DNA of 64,000 nucleotides from Gramella sp. MT6. GTDB taxonomy: Bacteria; Bacteroidota; Bacteroidia; Flavobacteriales; Flavobacteriaceae. The position numbers and the translations under genes are program-made. How positions within the stretch are numbered: position 1 is the first letter of the stretch; the number at the start of each line of letters is the position of its first letter. Positions 1-8,837 of this stretch are shown piece after piece. A model generated the notes under the pieces. It saw only the letters and a list, made by a program, of their open reading frames with translations. It was not told the origin of the DNA and did no database searches. Where the stretch lies: NCBI RefSeq assembly GCF_019357415.1, contig NZ_CP048410.1:3684501-3748500 (forward strand), written 5' to 3'.

Positions 1-129
1 ATGGAAGAAGGTCAGGAAAGGGTCAAAGCCTCTTTCAGAAACAACTATGACAGGTTGAGAGAAATAAAAACAAAATACGATCCCGATAATTTTTTTAGGG
101 TCAATCAGAACATTCAACCTAAAGCCTAA
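1..129 (+). CDS. C-terminal fragment of FAD-linked oxidase (BBE domain)
   Basis: The frame is open from the first base and stops at 127-129, giving the last 42 residues of a protein that begins outside the window. The segment with K-Y-D-P-D-N-F-F-R-V-N-Q-N-I-x-P near the end is the usual C-terminal signature of the berberine-bridge-enzyme (BBE) domain found in secreted or cytosolic FAD/FMN-dependent oxidases. The ATG at base 1 is in frame but is very unlikely to be the true start, because 42 residues is only the tail of this family. The substrate cannot be told from the fragment. A hairpin follows at once. Confidence 0.65.
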   Translation: MEEGQERVKASFRNNYDRLREIKTKYDPDNFFRVNQNIQPKA

Positions 130-135
130 TATTTT

Positions 136-165
136 AACTCCCTTTGGCATAAACCAGAGGGAGTT
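136..165 (+). terminator. Hairpin terminator after the FAD oxidase fragment
   Basis: An inverted repeat (AACTCCCTTTGG at 136-147, paired with CCAGAGGGAGTT at 154-165) starts 6 bases after the stop codon, with a 6-base loop and one wobble pair. Only a very short T run follows, so it is an intrinsic terminator by position and stem strength rather than by a good U-tract. Confidence 0.6.
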
Positions 166-295
166 TAAAAAATATTACATTAATAAAGCCAAATTCTGCG
201 GCAATAAAAACTAGAATTGAAGCAATAAGAAAATGTTTCATTCAGAAAATTTATTAGCAGGAAATAGTAAGATTATGTCCAAATGGGGATACCTT

Positions 296-961
296 TTAAG
301 CCGGTTCTCCTGAAGGTATGATATAGAAATATATACTTATAAAATGAGCGAAGGTTCCCAGAAGAACGAAAATATGGAAGATGGCATGGTTATAAGGGAT
401 CCTATTCTGCATAAATAAAATAGCTCCAATGGTATATGAAATTCCGCCGCCAAAAAGCCACCAAAGGCCTTCGGTTGATAAATTTTTTATTAGAGGATTA
501 ATTGCGAAGATTATAAGCCATCCCATGGCAACATACATAATTGTAGACAACAATTGATATCTACCTGCATAAAAAAGTTTCAGGATCACTCCAATCAATG
601 CCATACCCCAGACCAGCCAGAGTATAGTATATCCTGTGGTACCATTAAGAGTTACGAGAGCGTATGGAGTATACGTGCCGGCAATAAGAATATAAATAGC
701 GGCATGGTCTAAAATATTCAGCTTAATTCTTAACCTGCTGGCTTTGGCACTATGATAAAAAGTGGAAGCGGCATAAACCAAAACCATACTCGCCCCGAAA
801 ATACTGAAACTTACCAGGTGCTCCTGCTCTCCTAGTTTGTTGGCTTTCAGGATCAATAAAACCAGGGCAAGAATGCTTAATCCAAACCCAACTCCATGGG
901 AAAGAATATTCCATCGTTCTTCTTCGGGGGGATAATATTTTGGCTTTTTTATACGTCCCAT
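296..961 (-). CDS. Hemolysin III / PAQR-type membrane protein
   Basis: A 221-residue protein with about seven hydrophobic helices. It carries the hemolysin III (YqfA/YplQ, PAQR superfamily) motifs: E13-E15, N18 and S21-H22 before helix 1; S66-x3-H70 after helix 2; D85-H86 before helix 3; and a H-x3-H segment in the last helix (near residues 192-196). In PAQR proteins these His, Asp and Ser residues form an intramembrane metal site, proposed to support hydrolase activity. The true substrate of the bacterial members is unknown, and lysis of red cells is not their established role. The length is normal. It has its own start (ATG at 961) with no close upstream partner, so it is probably monocistronic. 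Confidence 0.85.
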   Translation of the reverse strand: MGRIKKPKYYPPEEERWNILSHGVGFGLSILALVLLILKANKLGEQEHLVSFSIFGASMVLVYAASTFYHSAKASRLRIKLNILDHAAIYILIAGTYTPYALVTLNGTTGYTILWLVWGMALIGVILKLFYAGRYQLLSTIMYVAMGWLIIFAINPLIKNLSTEGLWWLFGGGISYTIGAILFMQNRIPYNHAIFHIFVLLGTFAHFISIYFYIIPSGEPA

Positions 962-1089
962 TTTCAGTAGTAATAGTCTTATTAATTTAACTGAAAATCA
1001 CGAAATTTGCAATAGGGTAATTCAGAATATTTCAGAAAGGAGAATACATTTTGGGTAAGTTCAAATTTTCATTCGAATTAATTAAAATT

Positions 1090-2193
1090 CTATTCTGGTA
1101 TCTTAATTACGGTTTCCACACCTGAATTATCTTTTTTATTTCGGATCTCAAAAAAGAAATTATCCTTATATAGATTATAAAGCCTGTCGTTTATATTCTT
1201 TAGGCCAACCCCTTTTTGCATAAGCTCGGCATGGGTTTCAGAAACCGGGGCGCCATCATTTTCAACTTTTATGACCAGCATTTTATCTTCTTCATAAACA
1301 GAAACCAAGATATTAAGATCTGTATGCTCGTAAGAATATCCATGCTTAATTGAGTTTTCTATGACTGGTTGCAAAAGCATGGCGGGCACCTTTCTTAATA
1401 ATAGTGAATCATCGATCTCTTTTTTAATACTTAAATGGTCTGAAAACCTGACGTTCACTATGTTCAAATAATACTCCAATATCCTGAGTTCTTCATCCAG
1501 GCTTATGCGGTTGCGATCACTATTATAGAGTATCTCACGAAGAAAATCACTAAGATCAGCAATAGTATCCTTTGCTTTGGCCGTATCCATATCGGTTAAC
1601 ACAGCAATTGAATTAAGAGTATTGAATAAAAAGTGTGGTTGTAACTGTGAAGAAAGCATCTTCATTCTGGTATTGACCAACTGAGATTCCAGCTTTGAAT
1701 GTCGTTTCTCAGCCTCCTTGACCTGTTTAAGGTAATAATAGGTGTAAATGATAAACACCATCGCAAAATAGATAAGGAAATTGAGGTCTATCACATAGAT
1801 AAAAGCATTGATACTTTTACGGAGGTTAAAATCGGCTAGCTCAATACGCCCAATCAGAATAGCATAAAAATCGAAAATAAACCGAATGATAAGCCCTATC
1901 AATATGGAGAAAATGGTATGTATAAAAATGATCTTAACCCAGGAATAATTCTTATTCAGAAACCTTTTAGTACTAATTGCGATTAAGGTCATGTAGCTCA
2001 CCACGATGATATAGTCAAAAAGCAGGTTATTGATAAGGAAATCTGACCAGACAAAATGATCTTCTCGAGGCATATATTGTCTCATATAGCTAACCTTGAC
2101 TAGTAGAACTAAGTCAAACAACAAATAAAACCCGGCCAGTAATAAAACCAGTTTAAAATCTATGTACTTCTTTTTGAGAGTTGAGAGGCTCAT
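1090..2193 (-). CDS. LytS/YehU-type sensor histidine kinase
   Basis: 367 residues: four hydrophobic helices in the first 155 residues (about 15-35, 55-75, 85-115, 130-155), a short coiled coil (155-180), then the His_kinase domain with the phospho-acceptor His187 in Q-P-H-F-L-F-N-T-L-N and an ATPase domain with the N-box Asn280 (E-N-S-I-K-H-G) and a G-V-G-L-x-N-I glycine box. This is the LytS/AlgZ-type class that pairs with LytTR regulators. Its ATG (2193-2191) directly abuts the TAA of the regulator gene, so translation is almost certainly coupled. No periplasmic sensor domain is visible, so the signal is probably sensed in or near the membrane. The stimulus is unknown. Confidence 0.9.
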   Translation of the reverse strand: MSLSTLKKKYIDFKLVLLLAGFYLLFDLVLLVKVSYMRQYMPREDHFVWSDFLINNLLFDYIIVVSYMTLIAISTKRFLNKNYSWVKIIFIHTIFSILIGLIIRFIFDFYAILIGRIELADFNLRKSINAFIYVIDLNFLIYFAMVFIIYTYYYLKQVKEAEKRHSKLESQLVNTRMKMLSSQLQPHFLFNTLNSIAVLTDMDTAKAKDTIADLSDFLREILYNSDRNRISLDEELRILEYYLNIVNVRFSDHLSIKKEIDDSLLLRKVPAMLLQPVIENSIKHGYSYEHTDLNILVSVYEEDKMLVIKVENDGAPVSETHAELMQKGVGLKNINDRLYNLYKDNFFFEIRNKKDNSGVETVIKIPE

Positions 2194-2958
2194 TTATATT
2201 CCAATTTTATCCAAAAACTCCTTTTTATGGGATTTACTAATATGAAGTAATTTGCCGTCGGTCATTTTAGCATCGATCTCTGAATAATCTGAATGAATTA
2301 TTTCATCCACATAATTCAAATTTGCGATCGTAGATCTGTGAATCCTTACAAATATGTTGCTATCCAGAATTTCAGCAAGATTATTCAACGACTCCCTTAG
2401 TACATATTTTTTAGAATCTACATAGATCTCGGCGTAATAGCCGGAGGCCTGTATATATAAAATATCATTAGGGTCTACTAATGCAGTCTTATTACCTTGC
2501 TTGATCGGGATCTTTGAAACCGCGTTAAGTTGAATTCCCCCTTTTGAATATTCATGGAAGAATTCTACCATTCGCTTTTCAAAATTGCTGTTAGCTTCAG
2601 ACTTTGTCGTTTTCAGCACCTTGTCTATAGTTTTAAAAAATCTTTGATCTTTAAATGGTTTTAGCAAAAAATCGAAGGCTTCAACATCAAAGGCTTTTAA
2701 AGCATAATTATCGTAGGCTGTGACGAAAATAACTACCGGTTTGGGTGATATTTCCACTTTCTTCAATACTTCAAAACCATTCATGTCTTTCATATTGATG
2801 TCAAGAAAAAGAAGATCTGGTTTATCAGCATTGATCCTTTCAATGGCCGTACGCCCGTTTGAACATTCACCTATGACCTCGATCTTATCTACATCTTCCA
2901 GAAGATTTAAAACCCTTTTCCTGGCTAACTCCTCATCGTCGATTATAAGTGCTCTCAT
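2194..2958 (-). CDS. LytTR-family response regulator
   Basis: 254 residues from the chosen ATG at 2958 (protein starts M-R-A-L-I-I-D-D-E-E). An in-frame TTG at 2985 would add nine residues that the receiver fold does not need. It has a CheY-like receiver (acid pocket D7-D8, phosphorylation site D53 in F-L-D-I-N-M, a conserved K in L-L-K-P-F) and a C-terminal LytTR DNA-binding domain from about residue 150, including the typical F-V-R-I-H-R-S-x-I-A-N segment. It is the first gene of a two-gene operon with the LytS-type kinase that follows without any gap. It is a probable transcription factor for a small regulon, and the targets are not evident here. Confidence 0.9.
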   Translation of the reverse strand: MRALIIDDEELARKRVLNLLEDVDKIEVIGECSNGRTAIERINADKPDLLFLDINMKDMNGFEVLKKVEISPKPVVIFVTAYDNYALKAFDVEAFDFLLKPFKDQRFFKTIDKVLKTTKSEANSNFEKRMVEFFHEYSKGGIQLNAVSKIPIKQGNKTALVDPNDILYIQASGYYAEIYVDSKKYVLRESLNNLAEILDSNIFVRIHRSTIANLNYVDEIIHSDYSEIDAKMTDGKLLHISKSHKKEFLDKIGI

Positions 2959-3056
2959 AGTTTTTAAATGATTAGACTCTTCCAATTTAAAACTATTTCA
3001 AGATTATTTTTAAAAAATTCACAATTTCGAGAGAAGAAAAGTAACTATTTATCATA

Positions 3057-3064
3057 CAAATCTA
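3057..3064 (-). promoter_or_regulatory. Possible -7 element of the LytTR/LytS operon
   Basis: On the minus strand this reads TAGATTTG, an exact match to the Bacteroidota -7 consensus TAnnTTTG, about 98 bases before the ATG at 2958. No TTG is found at the ideal 19-base spacing upstream, so the assignment is tentative. Confidence 0.3.
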
Positions 3065-3088
3065 TTTTCTGCTATTTTATATCCAGTA

Positions 3089-3122
3089 AAAGGCTATCAA
3101 AAAATTAATTTTGACAGCCTTT
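3089..3122 (-). terminator. Terminator of the PepSY-like gene
   Basis: A 14-bp stem (AAAGGCTATCAAAA at 3089-3102 against TTTTGACAGCCTTT at 3109-3122, one mismatch) lies about 36 bases downstream of the minus-strand gene ending at 3159. On the minus strand it ends in a short T run. Confidence 0.65.
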
Positions 3123-3158
3123 ATCTTTGACTAAAACAAATTATTTATAAATTCCAAC

Positions 3159-3713
3159 CTAGTCATTACTTGCTACTGATGATCCTGATGCTCTAGGATC
3201 TAATTTCATAGTCCTCTTTTGGTTTCCATTTTCAAGTTTGATCTTGTACATTTCTTTTTCAATAAGATCTCCTCTACCAGAAGCGACATATTTATTTTTG
3301 GTCATGGTCCAACCTTTATTGGCCATATATACTTCTCGACGAACGTCTAAAGGAAGTGCTATATCATTAAACTTCTGGTATGTCTTTACCAAATTTCCTA
3401 CTTCATCATAATCTGCAGTTAAAAATCCTTTCGGACTGGTAAAGGTCACCACATAAGAATCATAGTCTTGTCCGTTGAACTCAGCAATAAAGTTTTGAAT
3501 ATCAAAATTAGCTTTCATAAAGGCGATCGCGTCTTTCGAGAATTCACCTGCGTAGGCCTCTCCTACTTTGTAAGTAAATCTATCACCGTCACGTGATATT
3601 TTCGTGTCTAGAGGTGCAAAACCTACTTTAGCTTCTTCCAGTTGGGTAATTTCCTGCGCCTGACTGAATGTTGTCACGGCAATTAGCAATAAAGAAAAAA
3701 TTAATGTTTTCAT
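3159..3713 (-). CDS. Exported PepSY-like hypothetical protein
   Basis: 184 residues with a clear Sec signal peptide (M-K-T-L-I-F-S-L-L-L-I-A, probable cleavage after the A at about residue 19, S-Q-A-Q). The mature part has two similar alpha/beta segments. The sequence around V-G-N-L-V-K-T-Y-Q-K-F-N-D-I-A-L-P resembles the PepSY-like proteins common in Flavobacteriaceae, small periplasmic proteins of unknown job. There is no catalytic motif. The C-terminus is low-complexity (S-G-S-S-V-A-S-N-D). It stands alone, with a terminator behind it and a long untranslated region in front. Confidence 0.6.
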   Translation of the reverse strand: MKTLIFSLLLIAVTTFSQAQEITQLEEAKVGFAPLDTKISRDGDRFTYKVGEAYAGEFSKDAIAFMKANFDIQNFIAEFNGQDYDSYVVTFTSPKGFLTADYDEVGNLVKTYQKFNDIALPLDVRREVYMANKGWTMTKNKYVASGRGDLIEKEMYKIKLENGNQKRTMKLDPRASGSSVASND

Positions 3714-4426
3714 GATGAATGTTTTTTGAATGAATAATGATTTTTGATAACTGTTGATTAATTGATTAATGAATTAATAACACTGCTAAACTACAGGATA
3801 AAAGCCTTAATTTAGATAGAATGATCCCGGCAACCCAAGTATAGTAACCAATCACATGTAAAAAGCTTTAAAACAGATAAAAGGAATTTTTTTACCTCTA
3901 AAATCATTATTAGGTAATTCACCGCATCATAATGGTAACTTACCGCTAAAAGAAGTTATTTCACTGCACTACCTCTAAACACTGATATTCAAAGGATTAG
4001 GATATTTACTTTTTTAACCTATCGGAATTATAGAGTTTTTCCAGTCTGATACGTGATTAAATACGGATCTGCAATTAGATCCAAATGAATACAAATCATA
4101 ATTATTGAAACTGAATAGAAGTGTATAGGAAAGTAAAAATGTTTTTCTACTTGAACAATTTTGTAGATCTAAATATGGGAGGTTCAAGTTTAAACTGCCT
4201 GTACTTTTATTTGAACGTAATCTGAAAGAGCTAATGGAAAAATTTAGGTAATAAAAAAGGGTAACTAAAACATTTAAACCATTTTTTAGTTACCCTTCGC
4301 AACTATCACTTCACTGATAATTACTTATATAAAAATACTATAATTAAGGATTGTTTTGAGTTAACTGAAAGCTAATTTTATGGTAAAAAAATTATAAAAT
4401 TTTTTACCTCTATTAGTCTTTAAAAT
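3714..4426. other. Intergenic region, no gene seen
   Basis: About 710 bases, very AT-rich, with stops in all frames. The longest open stretch starting with ATG is under 30 codons. The only clear structure is the perfect 14-bp hairpin at 4257-4296. Confidence 0.6.
4257..4296 (-). terminator. Strong intrinsic terminator of the 54-residue membrane protein
   Basis: A perfect 14-bp inverted repeat (AAGGGTAACTAAAA at 4257-4270, TTTTAGTTACCCTT at 4283-4296). Read on the minus strand it is followed by six T, so it ends a leftward transcript. The only leftward gene upstream of it is the small gene ending at 4427, which supports that gene being transcribed. Confidence 0.75.
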
Positions 4427-4591
4427 TTAATGAACTCTGTTGGATCTATTCTTTTTCAGAATGGAAAGATCGGCGATATATCTTTTTATAAGTTTCTCCT
4501 GCCTGGTATTATCCATTAAAAGTTTTATCCAGATTCCCGCTACAATTATCACAGAAGCTCCCACTACGAAATAGAATAAATTCTCATCCAT
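4427..4591 (-). CDS. Small single-pass membrane protein, 54 residues
   Basis: An ATG at 4591 opens a 54-codon frame ending in TAA at 4429-4427. The N-terminal half is one hydrophobic helix (Y7 to M26: YFVVGASVIIVAGIWIKLLM) after an acidic M-D-E-N start. The C-terminal half is a basic, amphipathic tail (R-Q-E-K-L-I-K-R-Y-I-A-D-L-S-I-L-K-K). This is the layout of small inner-membrane proteins with a cytoplasmic tail. The family is not recognised. Support comes from the sensible composition and from a strong terminator in the right direction 131 bases downstream. It is too short for standard length cut-offs. Confidence 0.6.
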   Translation of the reverse strand: MDENLFYFVVGASVIIVAGIWIKLLMDNTRQEKLIKRYIADLSILKKNRSNRVH

Positions 4592-4966
4592 CTTGCTTAA
4601 ATTTATATGTTATTAACTGAAGTGATCCGGGCTTCTAAAGATAGAATTATTTAAGACTTAAGATTTTGATCTCTAGTGAATTAAGCTTTTTTTAACAGTA
4701 TTTCCCCTATTACTGAAGATCTGGGGTGTAAGAAATTTCTGAAAACTTTTCCAGCAGTCTGATAATCAGATGAAAATAAAAAAGGGCCGTGACTATCATT
4801 TCAGAATTGACCCTTTTCCTTATTCACTATTTATATCAAATATAGAATTTCAGAACAGAAATTACATTAAGCTCATTTAAACAAAGCACTATCTAAAAGT
4901 TAAGAAAAAAGCCACGACTAGTGCGTGGCTTTTACCTTATCTAAGTTGTGAAATGTGTTGTTTTTT
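4592..4966. other. Intergenic region with a terminator only
   Basis: 375 AT-rich bases between the small membrane protein and the nuclease gene. Apart from the hairpin at 4907-4933, a weak G3/C3 pairing near 4785-4816 is the only structure. No coding frame is supported. Confidence 0.55.
4907..4933 (-). terminator. Terminator of the nuclease gene
   Basis: Stem AAAAGCCACG / CGTGGCTTTT (4907-4916 and 4924-4933) with a 7-base loop, 34 bases after the minus-strand stop at 4967. On the minus strand it is followed by a T run, so it is a standard intrinsic terminator. Confidence 0.8.
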
Positions 4967-6790
4967 TTAGATCGAATCGATATTGGATTCAATAACGTTT
5001 TCAATAGAATCTGGTACCAGGTCAAAGAAGTCGTAACCAGTAGCAGCCTCGATATCGTCTACTGTAGTTAGATACTGAGTCCAGTCTGATGTTACAGAAT
5101 TGCTATTAGGCATATCTATCGCTATCACTCTGGTAGAAGTTGTAACCCGGTTAACATCATCTGTTCCGTCAGGGATAATCATGATAACTTTCCATGTATT
5201 GGAAGGGATCTGGATCTTACCGTCGGCTAAATATTCAGCATATCCATTAGCACCATCTCCTCCAAGACCATAGCCTCCTGAAATGATATAAATTTCATTT
5301 CCTCCATCAAGCATGGAACGGCAATAACTCTCCAGGTTTGCCCATGCATATCTGTTATTGCTTGGTGCCTGTGGCATCATATTGGTCATATAAAAAGTAT
5401 TAGAATTATCATCTACAGACAATGTCCTGTCGGCAGAAGGACACAAATGTCCGCGATCAAATCCACTATACTGGTAATCTGTAGCTCCAACCTGATACCA
5501 TGAAGAAGGTAGACTGCTGTCTGATCTAAAATCATCCTGCCTGGAAGCACTTCCCAGCCAGGCTTCATCCAGATGCCAGCTTACCCAATTCGCTGTACCC
5601 TTGTCTCTACTATAAGACATAACATATTCTTCCTTTTCCAATAGATAATTATTTGGGAAATTAATATCGGTAATGGCGGCTGAAGGATTTCCCATAGTTA
5701 AATGAACCGCACCCGAAACAGTTGGATTTTCTTCACCGGTTCCTTCTCCAGTTTCCTCGGTGCTGTAGATCGTAAAATCATCAATATTTATCCTATCTCC
5801 GCTTCCCGATAATTTTACAATTCTAAACCTAACATTATTAGATGAGTTAACGTCAAAATTTGCCGTTTGAAGATTGGTAGATGTCGAGTTCTGTGTTCCC
5901 AGAGTAATCCAGCTGCTTCCCTGGTCTGTACTCATCTGGAATTCCCAATCACTCGAACCATCTGTTCCGTAAACCGCGTGGTTAAAACTTACAGATTGAG
6001 CTCCCAAAACATCATAATTCATTTCCAGAATACCATAATCTCTAATTCTTACAGATTTATTTCCGGTTTTTCTATCGTTATCCAGAGAACCTAACAGCGC
6101 CTCTTCCAAATACCAAATCCCCGATGGAAGGTCTACAGTTCCTGCCGAATAGCTGCCTTTTGATCCAGCTTCATAATCCTCGCTAATATCAATGATATTT
6201 CCCGTAGTAGTTACAGGATTCGGTTCTACCACGATATCATCAATATTCAGCCTTTCATTTGAACCATCAGTTTTTCTGATCTCAAATCTTATATTTCCAA
6301 CTACATTCAGGGAAAAAGTAGCCGTTTCCAGGAACGACTTTTTGACTAAAATTTCATTTCCCAGAGTTTGCCAGGAATTACCTGAATCTGAAGAATAATA
6401 AACCTGAAAAGAAGTTTGTTTATCACGACCAAATTTTCCATACTGCAGGCTTAGATACTTCGCCCCTTCCGGTAAATCATAGTTCATAGTGATCACAGCA
6501 TTAGAAACCATTCTTACAGACTGATTTCCGTTTTTAAGATCTGAACTTAAGCTTCCGGTAAGAGCATTTGTGAAATACCAGTCACCACCGCTAAAGCTTA
6601 CCATGCCGCCAGCATAGGCAGATTTAAATCCATTTTCAAAATTCTCTTCGAAATTGCCGGCTTGATTAAGGGTAAAATTAACTTCTGAAAAAGAATCATC
6701 AGAAATTTCAGATTCATCGGTTGAGCATCCGATAATAAACAGAAATACCTGCATTAAAAGCAGGTATTTAAAATAATTAGGGTTTTTCAT
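4967..6790 (-). CDS. Lipoprotein DNA/RNA non-specific endonuclease
   Basis: 607 residues. The N-terminus is a lipoprotein signal (L-F-I-I-G-C-S, lipidated Cys about residue 22). Two similar beta-sandwich modules follow (about 48-190 and 205-345), each with a W-Y-x-x-x-A-L-x-G-S-L segment, a central G-N-x-S-V-R segment and an end resembling R-x-N-I-D-D. From about residue 365 comes a NUC1-type nuclease domain with the catalytic motif D445-R446-G447-H448-L-C-P and the downstream metal-binding region (Y-M-T-N-M-M-P-Q). The family cleaves single- and double-stranded DNA and RNA with Mg2+. Anchoring implies surface or periplasmic use, for instance nucleic-acid scavenging. The two modules are probably ligand-binding (carbohydrate or polymer). 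It is monocistronic. Confidence 0.87.
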   Translation of the reverse strand: MKNPNYFKYLLLMQVFLFIIGCSTDESEISDDSFSEVNFTLNQAGNFEENFENGFKSAYAGGMVSFSGGDWYFTNALTGSLSSDLKNGNQSVRMVSNAVITMNYDLPEGAKYLSLQYGKFGRDKQTSFQVYYSSDSGNSWQTLGNEILVKKSFLETATFSLNVVGNIRFEIRKTDGSNERLNIDDIVVEPNPVTTTGNIIDISEDYEAGSKGSYSAGTVDLPSGIWYLEEALLGSLDNDRKTGNKSVRIRDYGILEMNYDVLGAQSVSFNHAVYGTDGSSDWEFQMSTDQGSSWITLGTQNSTSTNLQTANFDVNSSNNVRFRIVKLSGSGDRINIDDFTIYSTEETGEGTGEENPTVSGAVHLTMGNPSAAITDINFPNNYLLEKEEYVMSYSRDKGTANWVSWHLDEAWLGSASRQDDFRSDSSLPSSWYQVGATDYQYSGFDRGHLCPSADRTLSVDDNSNTFYMTNMMPQAPSNNRYAWANLESYCRSMLDGGNEIYIISGGYGLGGDGANGYAEYLADGKIQIPSNTWKVIMIIPDGTDDVNRVTTSTRVIAIDMPNSNSVTSDWTQYLTTVDDIEAATGYDFFDLVPDSIENVIESNIDSI

Positions 6791-6944
6791 TGTTTGGTTT
6801 TGTTATTAGATAAGGGGTTTAAGTCCCGAATTTATCTAATTGACAACCAACGTGAAAGATGACCTAATAATACTTATTAAGAGTTTATTAACGTTTTTAA
6901 ACGACGAAATACATTATTTCTATATTTTTAAGTATGTAAGAATA

Positions 6945-8837
6945 TTAATACAAAACTCTAAATCTAATAGTTCCTTCGATGCCTTTAAGTTCTTTGATCA
7001 CTTCTGCATCATACTCCTTATCTATGTCTGTAATCACGTAACCTATAGTTTCATTTGTCTTTAAATATTGCCCTACAATATTGATATCATGAGCCGCCAG
7101 GATCCTGTTAATGTGTGCAATAATACCTGGTTTATTGTGGTGAATATGAATAAGTCTGTGCGCATTTTCCAGGATAGGCAATTGTAAATTCGGGAAATTC
7201 ACAGAATTTGTAGTACTACCCGTATTGATATAATTAATAATTTTTCCTGGAACAAAATTTCCAATGTTAACCTGAGCCTCTTCAGTACTTCCGCCAATAT
7301 GCGGAGTTAAAATAAGGTTTGGTAACCCACGCAATGGGGATTCAAATTCTTCCTGGTTAGTTTTGGGTTCCTTTGGAAAAACGTCCACTCCGGCACCACG
7401 AATTCGGCCAGATTCCATATGTTTTTTAAGGGCGTCAACATCCACCACCTGTCCCCTGGCAAGGTTGAGAAATATGGAGCCTTCTTGCATCCAGCTAAAT
7501 TCCTTATCCCCAATCATATTCTTATTTTCCTTACGGCCGTCTACATGCAGGGTAACTATATCAACTTTTTCAAAAAGTTCCTTTAAGCTATGGCACTTCG
7601 TAGCATTCCCAAGGGCTAGTTTCTCTACAAGGTCATAATAATAAACATCAAATCCAATAGCTTCTGCAACAACAGACAACTGCGAACCAATATTACCATA
7701 CCCAACAATTCCGAGCTTCTTACCTCTTACTTCAAAACTTCCCTTTGCAGATTTGTTCCATTCGCCTTTATGCATCTCAGCGATCCTGTCTGGCAAATTC
7801 CTCATTAACAGGATGATCTCGCCAATAGCAAGTTCAACCACAGAACGAGTATTACTAAACGGTGCATTAAATACAGCTACACCTTTTTTAAGGCAGGCTT
7901 CAAGATCTATTTGGTTGGTACCTATACAAAAGGCTCCAACTGCTATAAGCCGGTTCGCATTTTCAAGGACCTTAGCCGTTAATTGTGTTTTTGACCTGAT
8001 ACCCAGAACCGAAACATCCTTGATCTTTTCAGCCAGTTCCTCTTCATCCAGGGCGCCCGAAATTGTAGAAACATTGTAACCCTCATTTTTCATAATGGTT
8101 ACTGCATCAGAATGGACATTTTCAAGTAATAGAACTTTGATTCTGTTTTTTGGATAAGAAATAGCTTTATTCATTTTATGAAGGTATAGGAATTCGTCAA
8201 GACTTGGTGTGATGTGGTCTGCTTTATCGAGGATGTTATCTCGCTCTACATTTTCGGTAAAAGCATAGAATTTATTGGCCAGGCCAGCGGCTTTGATCTC
8301 GTAGTCGTTATAACCGTCTCCAATCACATAAACATCCCCTTTAAGGTCAAGTTGTTTTAAAAGCTCAACCTTGCCATTATTTGAAGAAAGTACATTATTC
8401 TGATCAAAACCATTGATATTCCCTTCTTCATCAAAAACAAAATTGTTGGCAAAGACATTCTCTTCTTTTACCCCGTATTCTTTTACAATAGGAACAATAA
8501 ACTCTTTAAACCCGTTTGAAATAATGTAGATCCGGTCCTGGTATTCGGTGAAGAACTCTTCATTTCTAACAAAGGAAACTGAGACCTTTTTTTTAAGCCT
8601 GGCGATCAACTCCGGGATCTCATTTTTATGAGCGTCCAGGATCTCCAATCTTCTCTCAAGGGATTCTCTAAAAGCAAGGTTCCCGCCCATTGCCAGATCT
8701 GTAAGTTCTTTAAGTTCTTTTAATTTCCTGTCTTTGTTGGGGTTATTCGCCAGAGTGATCTCACCAAGCACATCCAGAGCTTCTACCTGGGTAAATGTGC
8801 TGTCAAAATCGATAACAAAATGCCTTTTATTCTCCAT
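6945..8837 (-). CDS. serA: SerB-like HAD phosphatase fused to phosphoglycerate dehydrogenase
   Basis: 630 residues from ATG 8837 (an in-frame TTG at 8849 adds only four). Residues 7-205 form a HAD phosphatase like phosphoserine phosphatase SerB: motif I D10-F-D12-S-T, motif II S107 (I-S-N-G), motif III G-D174-G-Y-N-D178. Residues about 233-545 are a D-3-phosphoglycerate dehydrogenase: NAD-binding G-Y-G-N-I-G (379-384) and catalytic R461, E490 and H513. Residues about 560-630 are an ACT domain, the usual serine-feedback site. One chain would therefore hold the first and last steps of serine synthesis. serC is not in the neighbourhood. Both active sites look intact. Activity of the HAD part on phosphoserine is inferred from motifs. 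Confidence 0.88.
   Translation of the reverse strand: MENKRHFVIDFDSTFTQVEALDVLGEITLANNPNKDRKLKELKELTDLAMGGNLAFRESLERRLEILDAHKNEIPELIARLKKKVSVSFVRNEEFFTEYQDRIYIISNGFKEFIVPIVKEYGVKEENVFANNFVFDEEGNINGFDQNNVLSSNNGKVELLKQLDLKGDVYVIGDGYNDYEIKAAGLANKFYAFTENVERDNILDKADHITPSLDEFLYLHKMNKAISYPKNRIKVLLLENVHSDAVTIMKNEGYNVSTISGALDEEELAEKIKDVSVLGIRSKTQLTAKVLENANRLIAVGAFCIGTNQIDLEACLKKGVAVFNAPFSNTRSVVELAIGEIILLMRNLPDRIAEMHKGEWNKSAKGSFEVRGKKLGIVGYGNIGSQLSVVAEAIGFDVYYYDLVEKLALGNATKCHSLKELFEKVDIVTLHVDGRKENKNMIGDKEFSWMQEGSIFLNLARGQVVDVDALKKHMESGRIRGAGVDVFPKEPKTNQEEFESPLRGLPNLILTPHIGGSTEEAQVNIGNFVPGKIINYINTGSTTNSVNFPNLQLPILENAHRLIHIHHNKPGIIAHINRILAAHDINIVGQYLKTNETIGYVITDIDKEYDAEVIKELKGIEGTIRFRVLY

Noticed and set aside
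4779..4816. Possible terminator with T6 on the minus strand
   Set aside because: Only a weak G3/C3 plus A/T pairing, and the nuclease gene already has a strong terminator upstream at 4907-4933.
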